Shown here: in pieces, positions 34,716 to 43,074 of the stretch
Layout: the number at the start of each line of letters is the position of its first letter
Numbering within the stretch: the stretch's first letter is position 1
Source of the DNA: Chitinophagales bacterium
GTDB taxonomy: Bacteria; Bacteroidota; Bacteroidia; Chitinophagales; UBA10324
DNA length: 64,000 nucleotides
NCBI GenBank assembly: GCA_025056305.1
Contig: JANWWJ010000043.1
Span: 62,001-126,000 of the forward strand
Direction of reading: 5' to 3'
Position numbers and translations under genes: made by a program
The notes under the pieces: model-generated
Database searches by the model: none
What the model saw: only the letters and a program-made list of their open reading frames with translations
Told to the model about the DNA's origin: nothing

Positions 34716-36047
34716 TTACAGATCGCGCACACATTCCTTGAATTGGCGTCCCCGTTCTTCGTAGTTTTCAAACAAGTCAAAACTGGCGCATGCAGGGGAA
34801 AGCAGCACGCAGTCACCAGGGGCCGCTAGATGGAAAGCGGCTTTAACGGCGTCTCTCATGTTGTTGGTATTGACGATTAAGTCTACACTGTTGCTGAAGG
34901 CTTCGTGCAGTTTACGATTGTCCACCCCCAAGCACACCAACGCTTTAACCTTTCTGCGTACCAGATCCGTAAGCATACTGTAATCATTTCCCTTATCCAC
35001 CCCACCGGCAATCCAGATAATGGGTTTGTTGATGCTTTCCAAAGCATACCAAGTAGCATTTACACTGGTCGCTTTGGAATCATTGATGAACTCCACGCCT
35101 TTGATGTCAGCAACCCATTCGAGACGGTGTTCCAACGACCTGAAGTCGCTCAGTGCCTCCCGAATCAGGTCGTTTTTGATGTCAAACAGCCGCGCGACAA
35201 TGCCGGCGGCCATGGAGTTGTACACATTGTGTTTACCCCGTAATCCAAGTTTTGGTACTGGCATGGTGAAGGAATTTTGGTTTAGAGAAAAAACTATTTG
35301 ATCGTGGTGCAGCCAGGCTCCCTGGCTCAATGTTTTTTCTTGCGAAAAAGCAAGGCATTGGGCCTTTACCTGATGACGTTCCAGGCCCGCCCGGGTTTCG
35401 GCATCATCGGCACAATAGATCAAATAATCCGATGCGTCCTGTGCTTGCGTGATCCGAAACTTGGTGTCGGCATAGCGCTGCATGCTGTATTCGTACCGAT
35501 CCAGATGATTGGGTGTGATGTTGGTGATGACGGCCACCCATGGCTTGAATGCATAACAATCTTCCAATTGAAAGCTGCTGACCTCTGCTACATAACAGGC
35601 CGCCTCGCGTTCGGCAAGCTGGCCGGCAAAGCTTTTACCAATGTTGCCGACCAAAGCGACATCCATGCCGCTTCGTTGCAGCAGGTGCCACGTGAGCGTT
35701 GCAGTGGTTGACTTGCCGTTCGTTCCCGTAATGGCTACGACAGGGGCGCGTGTGTGCTGCGCAGCAAATTCTATTTCGGAAATGATCGGTATTCCCTGTT
35801 GGCGCAACGCAGCCAACACTGGGGAGTTGGGTGCTATGCCCGGACTTTTGATGATTAAATCCGCGCCAAGCATGCGGCTTAGATCGTGTTGGCCCTCTTC
35901 AAAGGGGATGCCGGCTTGCAGCAGCTGCTGGCGCCGCTGAGGGCGAAGGCTGCCGCTGTCGCTCACCAGCACCTCATGACCAAGCTTTTTTGCCAGCAAG
36001 GCAGCTCCAAGGCCACTTTCTCCTGCTCCGATCACTACCACGTTCAT
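34716..36047 (-). CDS. murD: UDP-N-acetylmuramoyl-L-alanine--D-glutamate ligase
   Basis: Adds D-Glu to UDP-MurNAc-L-Ala. 443 residues with the N-terminal VVIGAGESGLGAALLAKKLG, the P-loop ITGTNGKSTTATL, the NITPNHLDRYEYSM segment and the C-terminal FINDSKATSVNATWYAL and IAGGVDKGNDY. The ATG overlaps the stop of the small basic ORF by 4 bp (ATGA), so its translation is probably coupled to that ORF instead of directly to mraY. ftsW follows after 9 bp. Confidence 0.98.
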   Translation of the reverse strand: MNVVVIGAGESGLGAALLAKKLGHEVLVSDSGSLRPQRRQQLLQAGIPFEEGQHDLSRMLGADLIIKSPGIAPNSPVLAALRQQGIPIISEIEFAAQHTRAPVVAITGTNGKSTTATLTWHLLQRSGMDVALVGNIGKSFAGQLAEREAACYVAEVSSFQLEDCYAFKPWVAVITNITPNHLDRYEYSMQRYADTKFRITQAQDASDYLIYCADDAETRAGLERHQVKAQCLAFSQEKTLSQGAWLHHDQIVFSLNQNSFTMPVPKLGLRGKHNVYNSMAAGIVARLFDIKNDLIREALSDFRSLEHRLEWVADIKGVEFINDSKATSVNATWYALESINKPIIWIAGGVDKGNDYSMLTDLVRRKVKALVCLGVDNRKLHEAFSNSVDLIVNTNNMRDAVKAAFHLAAPGDCVLLSPACASFDLFENYEERGRQFKECVRDL

Positions 36048-36226
36048 GCTTTCACCCAGATTAGGGTATTATCCTTAGGTTGTGTTTTTCTGCGAAGGCG
36101 CGCCTTGACAAGTTGGACCTGCTTCTTGCGCCAGCGGTTCAGCCGTCGGCGCGTACGACGAATCAACTTAGCCCGTTGCCGCTCGCTGAGCAGGATCCAG
36201 TTCTGCCATTCAAGACGCCCCATCAT
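36044..36226 (-). CDS. Small strongly basic protein encoded between mraY and murD
   Basis: A 60-codon ORF hidden in the ORF track inside a longer 178-codon frame that overlaps mraY and is not credible. The real start is set by the junctions: the mraY stop TAA shares its last A with the ATG (TAATG), and the stop overlaps the murD start (ATGA). Such double coupling is the same style as the other dcw junctions. The product (starting [10 protein letters not shown]) has about 20 Arg/Lys against three acidic residues, including a RRTRRRLNRWRKK core, and no membrane helix or signal peptide. I do not recognise a family. RNA, ribosome or anionic-membrane binding is possible from charge alone. It could also be a non-functional coupling ORF that carries ribosomes to murD. 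Confidence 0.7.
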   Translation of the reverse strand: MMGRLEWQNWILLSERQRAKLIRRTRRRLNRWRKKQVQLVKARLRRKTQPKDNTLIWVKA

Positions 36227-37470
36227 TAACGAATTTTTAATGTAACTAACGTTAATACCGCCAATAGCATTCCGACGATCCAAAAACGCGTTACGATTTT
36301 CGGCTCGGGATACCCCAACACCTGATAATGATGATGCAGCGGGGCCATGCGAAAAACCCGTCTGCCTGCGCCGTACCGCCAGCGCGTGTACTTGAAGTAG
36401 GCAACTTGGATGATCACCGACAGATTTTCGATTAAAAAGATGCCGCACAGCAACGGCAATAACAGTTCCTTCCGTACCGTAATAGCCAGCGTGGCAATGA
36501 TGCCGCCCAGAGCCAATGAGCCCGTATCGCCCATGAATACCTGAGCCGGATAGGCATTGTACCATAAGAATCCAACACAAGCCCCGATAAAAGCAGCCGA
36601 AAAAACCAGCAACTCACCACTGTTGGGGATATACATGATGTTCAGATAGTCGGCCAACAGAATATTGCCTGATACGTATGCAAAAATTCCTAAAGTTGCA
36701 CCGGCAATGGCTGAAACACCGGTAGCCAGCCCGTCCATGCCATCGGTGATGTTGGCAGCATTTGAAACGGCGGTGATGATGATGACTACAATTAAAATAT
36801 ATACCACCCACGTGTACCGTTCCCATTCGCGGTTGATCCAGCTCAGCAACCTGCCATAGTTGAATTCATGGTTCTTTACGAAGGGAATGGTCGTGATGGG
36901 CAGTTTAGCATCCACGTATTGTGCGGTTGCTTTCTCTACGGGCGAGAGCAGTAGCTCTTCCTGAGGAGGTTGCTGCGCGTGCACCAACGGCCGACGTACC
37001 ACTACGTCGGAATGGAAATACAAAATGGAACCCACAAGAATTCCCAGGGTAATTTGTCCAAACAACTTCGACCACGCCGTAAGACCTCTTTTATTCTTTT
37101 TAAAAACTTTAATATAATCGTCAACAAAACCGATTAATCCACACCAGAGGGTTGTCGCCAGCAGCAACAACACATAGATGTTGTGAAGTTTGGCAAACAA
37201 GAGGGTAGGAATAAGGATGGCCGCCAGTATTATCAGCCCGCCCATAGTTGGGGTTCCTTCTTTTTCCATCTGCCCCTGAAGGCCGAGATCCCGAATGCTT
37301 TCACCCACTTGTTTGCGCCGCAAAACCTTCAACATCCATTTGCCAAAAAACAGGCCTATGAGCAACGAAAGAATGATGGCCATGCCCGCCCGAAAGGAGA
37401 TGAACCCAAACAAGCCGGCCCCCGGCAGATCGAAACGCTCATCCAAAAACTCAAACAAATAGTACAACAT
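36226..37470 (-). CDS. mraY: Phospho-N-acetylmuramoyl-pentapeptide transferase
   Basis: Integral membrane enzyme that makes lipid I from UDP-MurNAc-pentapeptide and undecaprenyl phosphate. About ten helices; motifs [36 protein letters not shown] (catalytic Asp pair), [22 protein letters not shown] and the HHHYQ of MAPLHHHYQ. At 414 residues it exceeds the E. coli protein (360), mainly through an extra hydrophilic segment of about 55 residues ([12 protein letters not shown] ... [10 protein letters not shown]) between helices, as is common in Bacteroidota. murE ends 17 bp upstream; the next small ORF overlaps the stop by one base. Confidence 0.98.
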   Translation of the reverse strand: MLYYLFEFLDERFDLPGAGLFGFISFRAGMAIILSLLIGLFFGKWMLKVLRRKQVGESIRDLGLQGQMEKEGTPTMGGLIILAAILIPTLLFAKLHNIYVLLLLATTLWCGLIGFVDDYIKVFKKNKRGLTAWSKLFGQITLGILVGSILYFHSDVVVRRPLVHAQQPPQEELLLSPVEKATAQYVDAKLPITTIPFVKNHEFNYGRLLSWINREWERYTWVVYILIVVIIITAVSNAANITDGMDGLATGVSAIAGATLGIFAYVSGNILLADYLNIMYIPNSGELLVFSAAFIGACVGFLWYNAYPAQVFMGDTGSLALGGIIATLAITVRKELLLPLLCGIFLIENLSVIIQVAYFKYTRWRYGAGRRVFRMAPLHHHYQVLGYPEPKIVTRFWIVGMLLAVLTLVTLKIR

Positions 37471-37487
37471 CGCCTAAGCCAATTCGG

Positions 37488-38960
37488 TCAACTGTTGATC
37501 TTGATTTGTTCCAAAGCTTTTTTCAGTTCCTCACGATCGTCGAACGGGTAGCGAGTGCCAGCAATCTCTTGGTATTTCTCATGGCCTTTGCCGGCCACGA
37601 GTACCACATCTTTAGCTGCACCCAATGCCACTGCCGTACGTATGGCCTCCCTGCGGTTCACCACCGTCAGCACTTTTCCGACAGCCTCAGCCGGTACACC
37701 TTTCATCATCTCTTCGATAATGAACTGAGGGTCTTCGTAGCGTGGATTATCTGCAGTGAAGATGGCCCGATCAGCCAACAGGGCAACGGCGCGACCCATT
37801 AGTGGCCGTTTCTGCCGATCGCGGTTGCCCCCACAACCCACTACCGCTAGCAGCTGTGCCTCTTCATACATCAGTTGCCGCAACGTGCGCAATACTTGCT
37901 CCAAAGCATCAGGTGTGTGGGCATAGTCAACCACACCGGTTAGCTCATTGCCCGGCACTCGAATCACCTGCAGGCGACCTTCCACCGGCGCCAATAGGCT
38001 CATTGCCTGCAGTACAACTTCTCGTTCAGCACCCAGCAGCCGGGCTGTGGCATACACCGCCAACAAATTGGAGGCATTAAAGGCCCCGATTAGCCGCAGA
38101 TGTACTTCCTGACCTTCCAGTAACACCACCATGCCATGCAACGATTGTTCTAAGAGGCGAAGCCGGAAGTCAGCCATCCCTTGAATTGCGTAGGTGTACA
38201 CCTTAGCGCGCGTGTTTTGAACCATGACCCGGCTTCGCACATCATCCGCATTTACCAGCGCGAAAGCATTCGCAGGCAATGCATCGAACAACTTCTTCTT
38301 GGCTTTTATATATGCATCAAAAGTTTTGTGATAGTCCAAATGATCATGAGAAATGTTGGTGAAAATGCCTCCGGCAAATCGAAGACCTGCTGTGCGCTGT
38401 TGATCCAGGGCATGCGAGCTGGCTTCCATGAAACAGTAGGTACATCCCTCTTTGTGCATGAGATGCAGCAGTTGGCTCAGGGTAACGGCGGCCGGCGTCG
38501 TGTGGGTCGCTTCCAACGTTGTGGCACCAATGCGATTTTCTACTGTGGAAATAAGCCCACAGCGAAAGCCAAGAGCAGTAAACAGGTGATACAACAGTGT
38601 TGCTACGGTGGTTTTACCGTTGGTGCCTGTTACGGCAACGATTTTGAGTTTTTGAGAAGGGAAATCATAAAATGCTTCTGCAATATGTGCCAGGGCTTGT
38701 GCAGCCGATGGCACCTGAACATACGTCACGTGATCGTAGCGGCATTCCGGCATTACTTCACAGACAATGGCTACAGCTCCAGCAGCCGTCGCTGCATCGA
38801 TAAACTTGTGGCCATCCGTGGTGTGGCCGGGTATTGCTGCAAACAGCCAACCTTGCTGCACTTGTCGTGAATCGTCGGTAATGGCCTCAATCCATACCGT
38901 GTCGCTGCCTTCAACACGAAGAGGCCGCACCGCCTTTAACAACTCACTGAGCTGTTTCAT
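37488..38960 (-). CDS. murE: UDP-N-acetylmuramoylalanyl-D-glutamate--diaminopimelate ligase
   Basis: Adds the third stem-peptide residue. 490 residues; visible are DDSRQVQQGWLFAAI (uridine site), the P-loop VTGTNGKTTVATLLYH, the TTPAAVTLSQLLHLM segment, EASSHALDQQRTAGL, FTNISHDHLDYH, and VVGCGGNRDRQKRPLMG. The C-terminal TADNPRYEDPQFIIEEM contains the DNPR motif that marks meso-diaminopimelate-specific enzymes, so the organism's peptidoglycan is probably DAP-type. The start overlaps the ftsI stop by 4 bp. Confidence 0.98.
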   Translation of the reverse strand: MKQLSELLKAVRPLRVEGSDTVWIEAITDDSRQVQQGWLFAAIPGHTTDGHKFIDAATAAGAVAIVCEVMPECRYDHVTYVQVPSAAQALAHIAEAFYDFPSQKLKIVAVTGTNGKTTVATLLYHLFTALGFRCGLISTVENRIGATTLEATHTTPAAVTLSQLLHLMHKEGCTYCFMEASSHALDQQRTAGLRFAGGIFTNISHDHLDYHKTFDAYIKAKKKLFDALPANAFALVNADDVRSRVMVQNTRAKVYTYAIQGMADFRLRLLEQSLHGMVVLLEGQEVHLRLIGAFNASNLLAVYATARLLGAEREVVLQAMSLLAPVEGRLQVIRVPGNELTGVVDYAHTPDALEQVLRTLRQLMYEEAQLLAVVGCGGNRDRQKRPLMGRAVALLADRAIFTADNPRYEDPQFIIEEMMKGVPAEAVGKVLTVVNRREAIRTAVALGAAKDVVLVAGKGHEKYQEIAGTRYPFDDREELKKALEQIKINS

Positions 38961-41071
38961 GGTTGGAGCTGCAATTCAAGGTTTACAACCTGACCGGCAC
39001 GCCAAGACGTTGCTGGTGGTGGCTGCTGTTGCACCACAATGCCCAAACCTGATGCCTGAACCCTGTAACCAGCCGACTCTAAGACATAGATGGCATTCCG
39101 CAAGCCAAGGCCGCGTACGTCCGGCACCTTGTTTGCCTCGCTCTCCGAACCACTCGGCTTAATGCCCTGTTCAGGGTCAATAGAAACCCATACATCAGTA
39201 CTTGAGGGCATCACTGGAACATTCAAAGCGGATAACACTTTGCCCACATCCCCTGCATGGGCTTTGACCACCAAAGGCAACTGCACAGGCGTTTTAACAC
39301 TGTCAACCGGCGCAGGCTGTCGAAAGAACAGTTCAGCAGCATAGATCCGGTCAGCTATTTCCCGGAAAACAGGCGCGGCAACCTGTGATCCGTAGTAGCG
39401 ACCCGCTGAAGGTTGATGGATCATCACGATCATGGTATATTGCGGATCGTCGGCAGGGAAATAGCCCACAAAGGATGCGACGTAGCGGCGCTCATCGTAA
39501 CCGCCGTACGCATCAGCCAACAAAGCGGTTCCCGTCTTACCGGCAATCTTATAAGAGGAATGTTTAATGTTTTTTGCCGTTCCAGCTTCGACCACTGCTT
39601 CCAGGGAAGCACGCAGAGCACGCAAGGTTGCTTCTTTACAGATCGGTGTTGGCATGACGAGTGTCTGATGCTGCTTTTTGACTTGACCGAACGATTCGGT
39701 CCGCTCCAGCAAATGCGGCTGGACCCATCGGCCGTCGTTGGCAATGGCATTGTAAAAGCACAACAGCTGCAAAGGCGTCAACTTTAGCTCATACCCTACT
39801 GACATCCAGGGCAGACTATACTGGCTGAACGAACGATCGGCTGCTGACTTGATGAATGGCCATGGCTCACCTGGTAAATCAATGCCAGTCGGCTTATCCA
39901 AGCCTATTCGACGTAAATGAGCAATAAAGCGTTCGGGCTGGTGCCGATAATATTGTGCGATCAGTTTAGATATTCCCACATTTGAAGAGAGGGCAAAAGC
40001 CTTGAGCACATCCACCTTGCGGTGGTCATGAGCTTCTGCATCGCGCATGATCTGACTTCCAAATACATGCGTACCGTAGTTAAGGTCCACACTGTCGTGC
40101 AAGCGCACATAACCGTCTTCCAACAGTACGAGCAATGAAGCAAGCTTAAAGGTGGAACCCGGCTCCTGGCTCTCAGCGATGGCATAGTTATAGTCTTCGA
40201 CATAAGTGCCGTCGGCCTGCCGACTTAAATTGACCATGGCCCGGATGGCACCGCTGCGTGTTTCCATGAGCACCACACAACCGTGGTGCGCTTGATGCGC
40301 AGCCAGTGCCCGCTCCAGAGCGCTTTCTGCGATATCCTGTAGCGTCACATTGATGGTAATGACAACATCTTGACCGTTGACAGGGTCTATTTCGTTCTTG
40401 TCGGTAATGGGCAAAACTTGTCCTCCACCAACCTTTTTCACCAGCCGTTTGCCCGGTTGCCCTTTGAGGAATTCATGGTACTGAGCCTCCAAACCCACCG
40501 GCTGAACACTGGCATCGCGGACATAGCCTATGGTGCGTTGAGCCAGTCGTCGGTACGGATACATCCGCTTGTGCTGGGTGACCACAATAAGTCCGCCCTT
40601 ATACTGACCCAATCGAAAAATGGGAAACGTGCGCAGTTGCTGCAGCTGGCTATAGGTTACATTTTTTTTGATGAGAAGGTAGCGTTCACCGCGTTGCCTT
40701 GCCTGAATCAACAGCTTGCGATAAGCAGCCGCGCTGCGGTCCTGAAACAGCTGGGCCAACAGGCGACTGAGCGAGTCCACCCCGGACTGAAATACCGCTG
40801 AGGTGAGTCCATCTGCCTTCAGGTCCATGCGGATCTCGAAGACGGGAACCGTTGTGGCCAACAAACGGCCATCGGCAGAATAGATGTTTCCGCGCTGCGC
40901 CGGAACGGTCACATAACGGGTGATCACACTGTCCAAGAGCGCGAGGTACTCAGGGCCCTCCACCTGCTGCAGATAAATCAGCCGCCCACCAATGGCAATG
41001 GCGCCCAGGGCCAACAGCACATAGATCAATGCCGCACGCCACGTCCATTGATGGTTAAGAGCTTGAGTCAT
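38957..41071 (-). CDS. ftsI: Septal penicillin-binding transpeptidase FtsI/PBP3 with PASTA domain
   Basis: Class B penicillin-binding protein of 704 residues, anchored by one N-terminal helix (AALIYVLLALGAIAIGGRLIYL) and acting in the periplasm with FtsW. The PBP dimerisation domain is followed by the transpeptidase domain with SxxK in EPGSTFKLAS, SxN in SSNVGISKL, and KTG in AGKTGTALLADAYGG. The C-terminus carries one PASTA domain (VPDVRGLGLRNAIYVLESAGYRVQ ...), a frequent addition in Bacteroidota FtsI but absent in E. coli. Start overlaps the FtsL-like gene by 4 bp and murE overlaps the end by 4 bp. Confidence 0.97.
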   Translation of the reverse strand: MTQALNHQWTWRAALIYVLLALGAIAIGGRLIYLQQVEGPEYLALLDSVITRYVTVPAQRGNIYSADGRLLATTVPVFEIRMDLKADGLTSAVFQSGVDSLSRLLAQLFQDRSAAAYRKLLIQARQRGERYLLIKKNVTYSQLQQLRTFPIFRLGQYKGGLIVVTQHKRMYPYRRLAQRTIGYVRDASVQPVGLEAQYHEFLKGQPGKRLVKKVGGGQVLPITDKNEIDPVNGQDVVITINVTLQDIAESALERALAAHQAHHGCVVLMETRSGAIRAMVNLSRQADGTYVEDYNYAIAESQEPGSTFKLASLLVLLEDGYVRLHDSVDLNYGTHVFGSQIMRDAEAHDHRKVDVLKAFALSSNVGISKLIAQYYRHQPERFIAHLRRIGLDKPTGIDLPGEPWPFIKSAADRSFSQYSLPWMSVGYELKLTPLQLLCFYNAIANDGRWVQPHLLERTESFGQVKKQHQTLVMPTPICKEATLRALRASLEAVVEAGTAKNIKHSSYKIAGKTGTALLADAYGGYDERRYVASFVGYFPADDPQYTMIVMIHQPSAGRYYGSQVAAPVFREIADRIYAAELFFRQPAPVDSVKTPVQLPLVVKAHAGDVGKVLSALNVPVMPSSTDVWVSIDPEQGIKPSGSESEANKVPDVRGLGLRNAIYVLESAGYRVQASGLGIVVQQQPPPATSWRAGQVVNLELQLQP

Positions 41072-41457
41072 GGCTCGCGAAGCAATTGGGGAGGTTCAAG
41101 GGTTTCCCTGAGGCCCATAGGTGCTGCTAACCGCACAATCTGCGACTGACGCATTAGATTGTCCCATTCAGCTTTTTGTACCGTATAGGCCCAGTTGAGT
41201 TCTTCCAACTTTTTCTCGAGGGCATGCAACTTTCGTAAATGCGCTTCGGCCAAATGGGCATTGCCGATATACAACAATCCCAGCAGGGTCAGCAACAACA
41301 ACAAAGGCAACTGCTCCACAAGCGTTTCATGATGTACCCATTGGCTGAGATCCAGCCAGCGCAACAGACCCCGACGTCGCCGCCCGGTGTGCTGCATCTT
41401 AACATCCCTTACACCAGCAGCATTTGACATTTGGGTTTGCGTTTGGTCACTGGCCAT
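41068..41457 (-). CDS. ftsL: FtsL-like cell division protein
   Basis: A 129-residue bitopic protein in the canonical ftsL position between rsmH and ftsI. A basic cytoplasmic tail of about 50 residues (RRRRGLLRWLDLSQW) precedes one transmembrane helix (QLPLLLLLTLLGLLYIGNAHLAEAH), then a helical, leucine-rich coiled-coil stretch (LRKLHALEKKLEELNWAYTVQKAEWDNL). Primary-sequence similarity between FtsL proteins is low, so the call rests on topology and position; it fits the FtsL-like family known in Bacteroidota. It is 2 bp after rsmH and overlaps ftsI by 4 bp. Confidence 0.88.
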   Translation of the reverse strand: MASDQTQTQMSNAAGVRDVKMQHTGRRRRGLLRWLDLSQWVHHETLVEQLPLLLLLTLLGLLYIGNAHLAEAHLRKLHALEKKLEELNWAYTVQKAEWDNLMRQSQIVRLAAPMGLRETLEPPQLLREP

Positions 41458-41459
41458 AG

Positions 41460-42377
41460 CTATCGTTTTTCAGCAATACGCAGACGAGCGCTTCGTGCCC
41501 GCGGATTGTTCGCCCGTTCGCCAGCCGAGGGCACTACCACGCGCCGCGTGATCAGTCGAAAAGGCCTCTGCTCTTTACCTGACTTGTCACTGACTATATC
41601 CACTTCCCCCGTATGCATGAACCTTTTTACTATACGATCTTCTAACGAGTGATATGAAATAACCACGAGCCTACCTCCCGACCGCAGGACCTCCAGCGTT
41701 TGCAACAAAAACTCCTTTAATGCTTCCAGCTCGTCATTAACCGCTATGCGCAGGGCTTGAAATGCTTGCGCATAATACCGGTGTGGATTGCCTCTGACAC
41801 AACGCCGCAGGATTTCCATGAAATCAGCCACCGATTGTATCGGCCGGTGTTGACGGCGCCGTACTATGGCACGCGCCAACGTGCGCGCATTGCGCACTTC
41901 TCCATACCGACTGAAGACGGCATGCAGCTGTTCTTCCGTGCTTTGGGCCAACAGTGCTGCTGCCGTCAAAGGGGTTTGGCGGCTCATGCGCAGATCCAGC
42001 GGCCCATTCCATCGGTAACTGAAGCCGCGTTGCGCGTCGGACAGCTGCATCGAAGAAACTCCCAGATCTGCCAGTACGCCGTCCACAACAACGACATTTA
42101 GATAGCGCAGCATACGTCGCAGATATCGAAAGTTTTGATGTACCAGCGTGAGCCGATCATCGGCAATCTTATACCGACCGGTGTCCTCATCTTGATCAAA
42201 AGCAATGACGCGACCGCCTTGCAGCCGGCGCAGTAATTCCCGCGTGTGCCCACCGCTGCCGTAGGTAGCGTCCACATAAATGCCACCCGCCTTTAGCGCT
42301 AACCCTTCCATGCATTCTTCCAACAGGACTGGCGTGTGTGCTTCCATCCGACTCATCTGTTTTTGGCCGGTTACCAT
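41460..42377 (-). CDS. rsmH: 16S rRNA (cytosine(1402)-N(4))-methyltransferase
   Basis: SAM-dependent methyltransferase acting on C1402 of 16S rRNA (MraW). Motifs: HTPVLLEECMEGL, the SAM-binding YVDATYGSGGHTRELLRRL, GVLADLGVSSMQLSDAQRGFSY, LDLRMSRQTPLTAAALL, and the C-terminal SYHSLEDRIVKRFM. 305 residues from the first Met; Met8 or Met11 (42356, 42347) would give the more typical start just before the HTPVLL motif and would remove the 7-bp overlap with mraZ. Confidence 0.97.
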   Translation of the reverse strand: MVTGQKQMSRMEAHTPVLLEECMEGLALKAGGIYVDATYGSGGHTRELLRRLQGGRVIAFDQDEDTGRYKIADDRLTLVHQNFRYLRRMLRYLNVVVVDGVLADLGVSSMQLSDAQRGFSYRWNGPLDLRMSRQTPLTAAALLAQSTEEQLHAVFSRYGEVRNARTLARAIVRRRQHRPIQSVADFMEILRRCVRGNPHRYYAQAFQALRIAVNDELEALKEFLLQTLEVLRSGGRLVVISYHSLEDRIVKRFMHTGEVDIVSDKSGKEQRPFRLITRRVVVPSAGERANNPRARSARLRIAEKR

Positions 42378-42835
42378 TCAAACGTCAATCCTCCCAAAAC
42401 TTTCTGAATCTTTTTCTGCATGCCAACCACATTTCTTTTACGATACGCATAAAAGGTTTTTTCATCCCATAACTCAATTCGATTGAGATAGGCCTTGATC
42501 AACATGTCTTTATGAATGCCGGCGTATTGCAACAGGTTTTTCGGGATCATGATGCGCCCGGAGCCATCAATGCTCACGCGGGTAGCCCCGTCAAAAAGAA
42601 ATCGTAATGCATCCAGGTTTTCCTGATTAAAATGGGAGATGCGCCGCACCGTCTTACTTAAGATTTCCCAGTCATGAATGGGATACATCACCAAGCATTT
42701 ATCCGTCGAGCGTAACAGCATAAACGTATTGCGTGCTTTGGCTGGAATCTGCTTACGCAGTTGAGCCGGAAACAGAAATCGATTCTTACTGTCCAAGGTT
42801 ACCGGGTATTCTCCAGTAAAATCCGCCTTGCTCAT
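42371..42835 (-). CDS. mraZ: Transcriptional regulator MraZ
   Basis: First gene of the dcw operon. A 154-residue protein with two SpoVT-AbrB-like domains: FTGEYPVTLDSKNRFLFPAQLRKQIP (about 5-30) and FDGATRVSIDGSGRIMIPKNLLQYAGI (about 75-102), the arrangement of MraZ. In E. coli MraZ represses its own promoter by binding evenly spaced direct repeats; three 10-bp-spaced repeats lie 35-58 bp upstream of this gene. It is slightly longer than usual owing to a C-terminal extension. The ATG lies 16 bp after a perfect -7 element. Confidence 0.97.
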   Translation of the reverse strand: MSKADFTGEYPVTLDSKNRFLFPAQLRKQIPAKARNTFMLLRSTDKCLVMYPIHDWEILSKTVRRISHFNQENLDALRFLFDGATRVSIDGSGRIMIPKNLLQYAGIHKDMLIKAYLNRIELWDEKTFYAYRKRNVVGMQKKIQKVLGGLTFEW

Positions 42836-42851
42836 GAAGCCAAAGCCGTCT

Positions 42852-42859
42852 CAAATGTA
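42852..42859 (-). promoter_or_regulatory. -7 promoter element of the dcw operon (TACATTTG)
   Basis: Exact TAnnTTTG on the minus strand, 16 bp before the mraZ ATG. The expected -33 region overlaps the GTGT repeats and has no TTG, so the promoter may be intrinsically weak. Confidence 0.6.
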
Positions 42860-42863
42860 AACG

Positions 42864-42893
42864 TTTTTTACACTTTTTTACACTTTTTGACAC
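42864..42893 (-). promoter_or_regulatory. Putative MraZ operator: three GTGT repeats at 10-bp spacing
   Basis: On the minus strand the sequence reads GTGTcaaaaa-GTGTaaaaaa-GTGTaaaaaa. The last two copies match the AAAGTG[T/G]N3 direct repeat described for MraZ of mollicutes, and the 10-bp period equals that of the E. coli TGGGN sites. The repeats cover the -18 to -45 zone of the predicted promoter, a position suited to repression. Inference; not tested. Confidence 0.65.
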
Positions 42894-42946
42894 ATTTGTG
42901 GAAAAAATTTTTTGTGCACCTCATCACGAAGTGCCACCCAATACCC

Positions 42947-43041
42947 GTGCAGCCGCTATGTGTTTGATCGCAACCACACAGCGGGATCCTCATGATTTCG
43001 GGTCGCACACCACCCACGGAGTCCCTGCGCTCCGTGGGTGG
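42947..43041 (-). terminator. Hairpins downstream of aroK
   Basis: A perfect 12-bp stem (CCACCCACGGAG / CTCCGTGGGTGG, 43010-43041, loop of 8) lies 34 bp beyond the aroK stop on the minus strand. A second imperfect stem (CGCTATGTG / CACACAGCG) is near 42954-42983. There is no T run after either, so this is at best a weak or factor-assisted terminator separating aroK from mraZ. Confidence 0.45.
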
Positions 43042-43074
43042 GTAGAGCGTTCAGCCGGTGCTCGCAAAAACGTC

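Noticed and set aside
36227-36580. N-terminal part of the 178-codon ORF upstream of the small basic ORF
   Set aside because: It lies entirely over the mraY coding sequence in another frame and is a shadow; only the 60-codon 3' part with its own coupled ATG is credible.
42864-42893. Short direct repeats as a possible CRISPR or origin element
   Set aside because: Only three 4-10 bp repeats with no spacers or DnaA-box sequence; promoter-proximal placement before mraZ fits an operator better.
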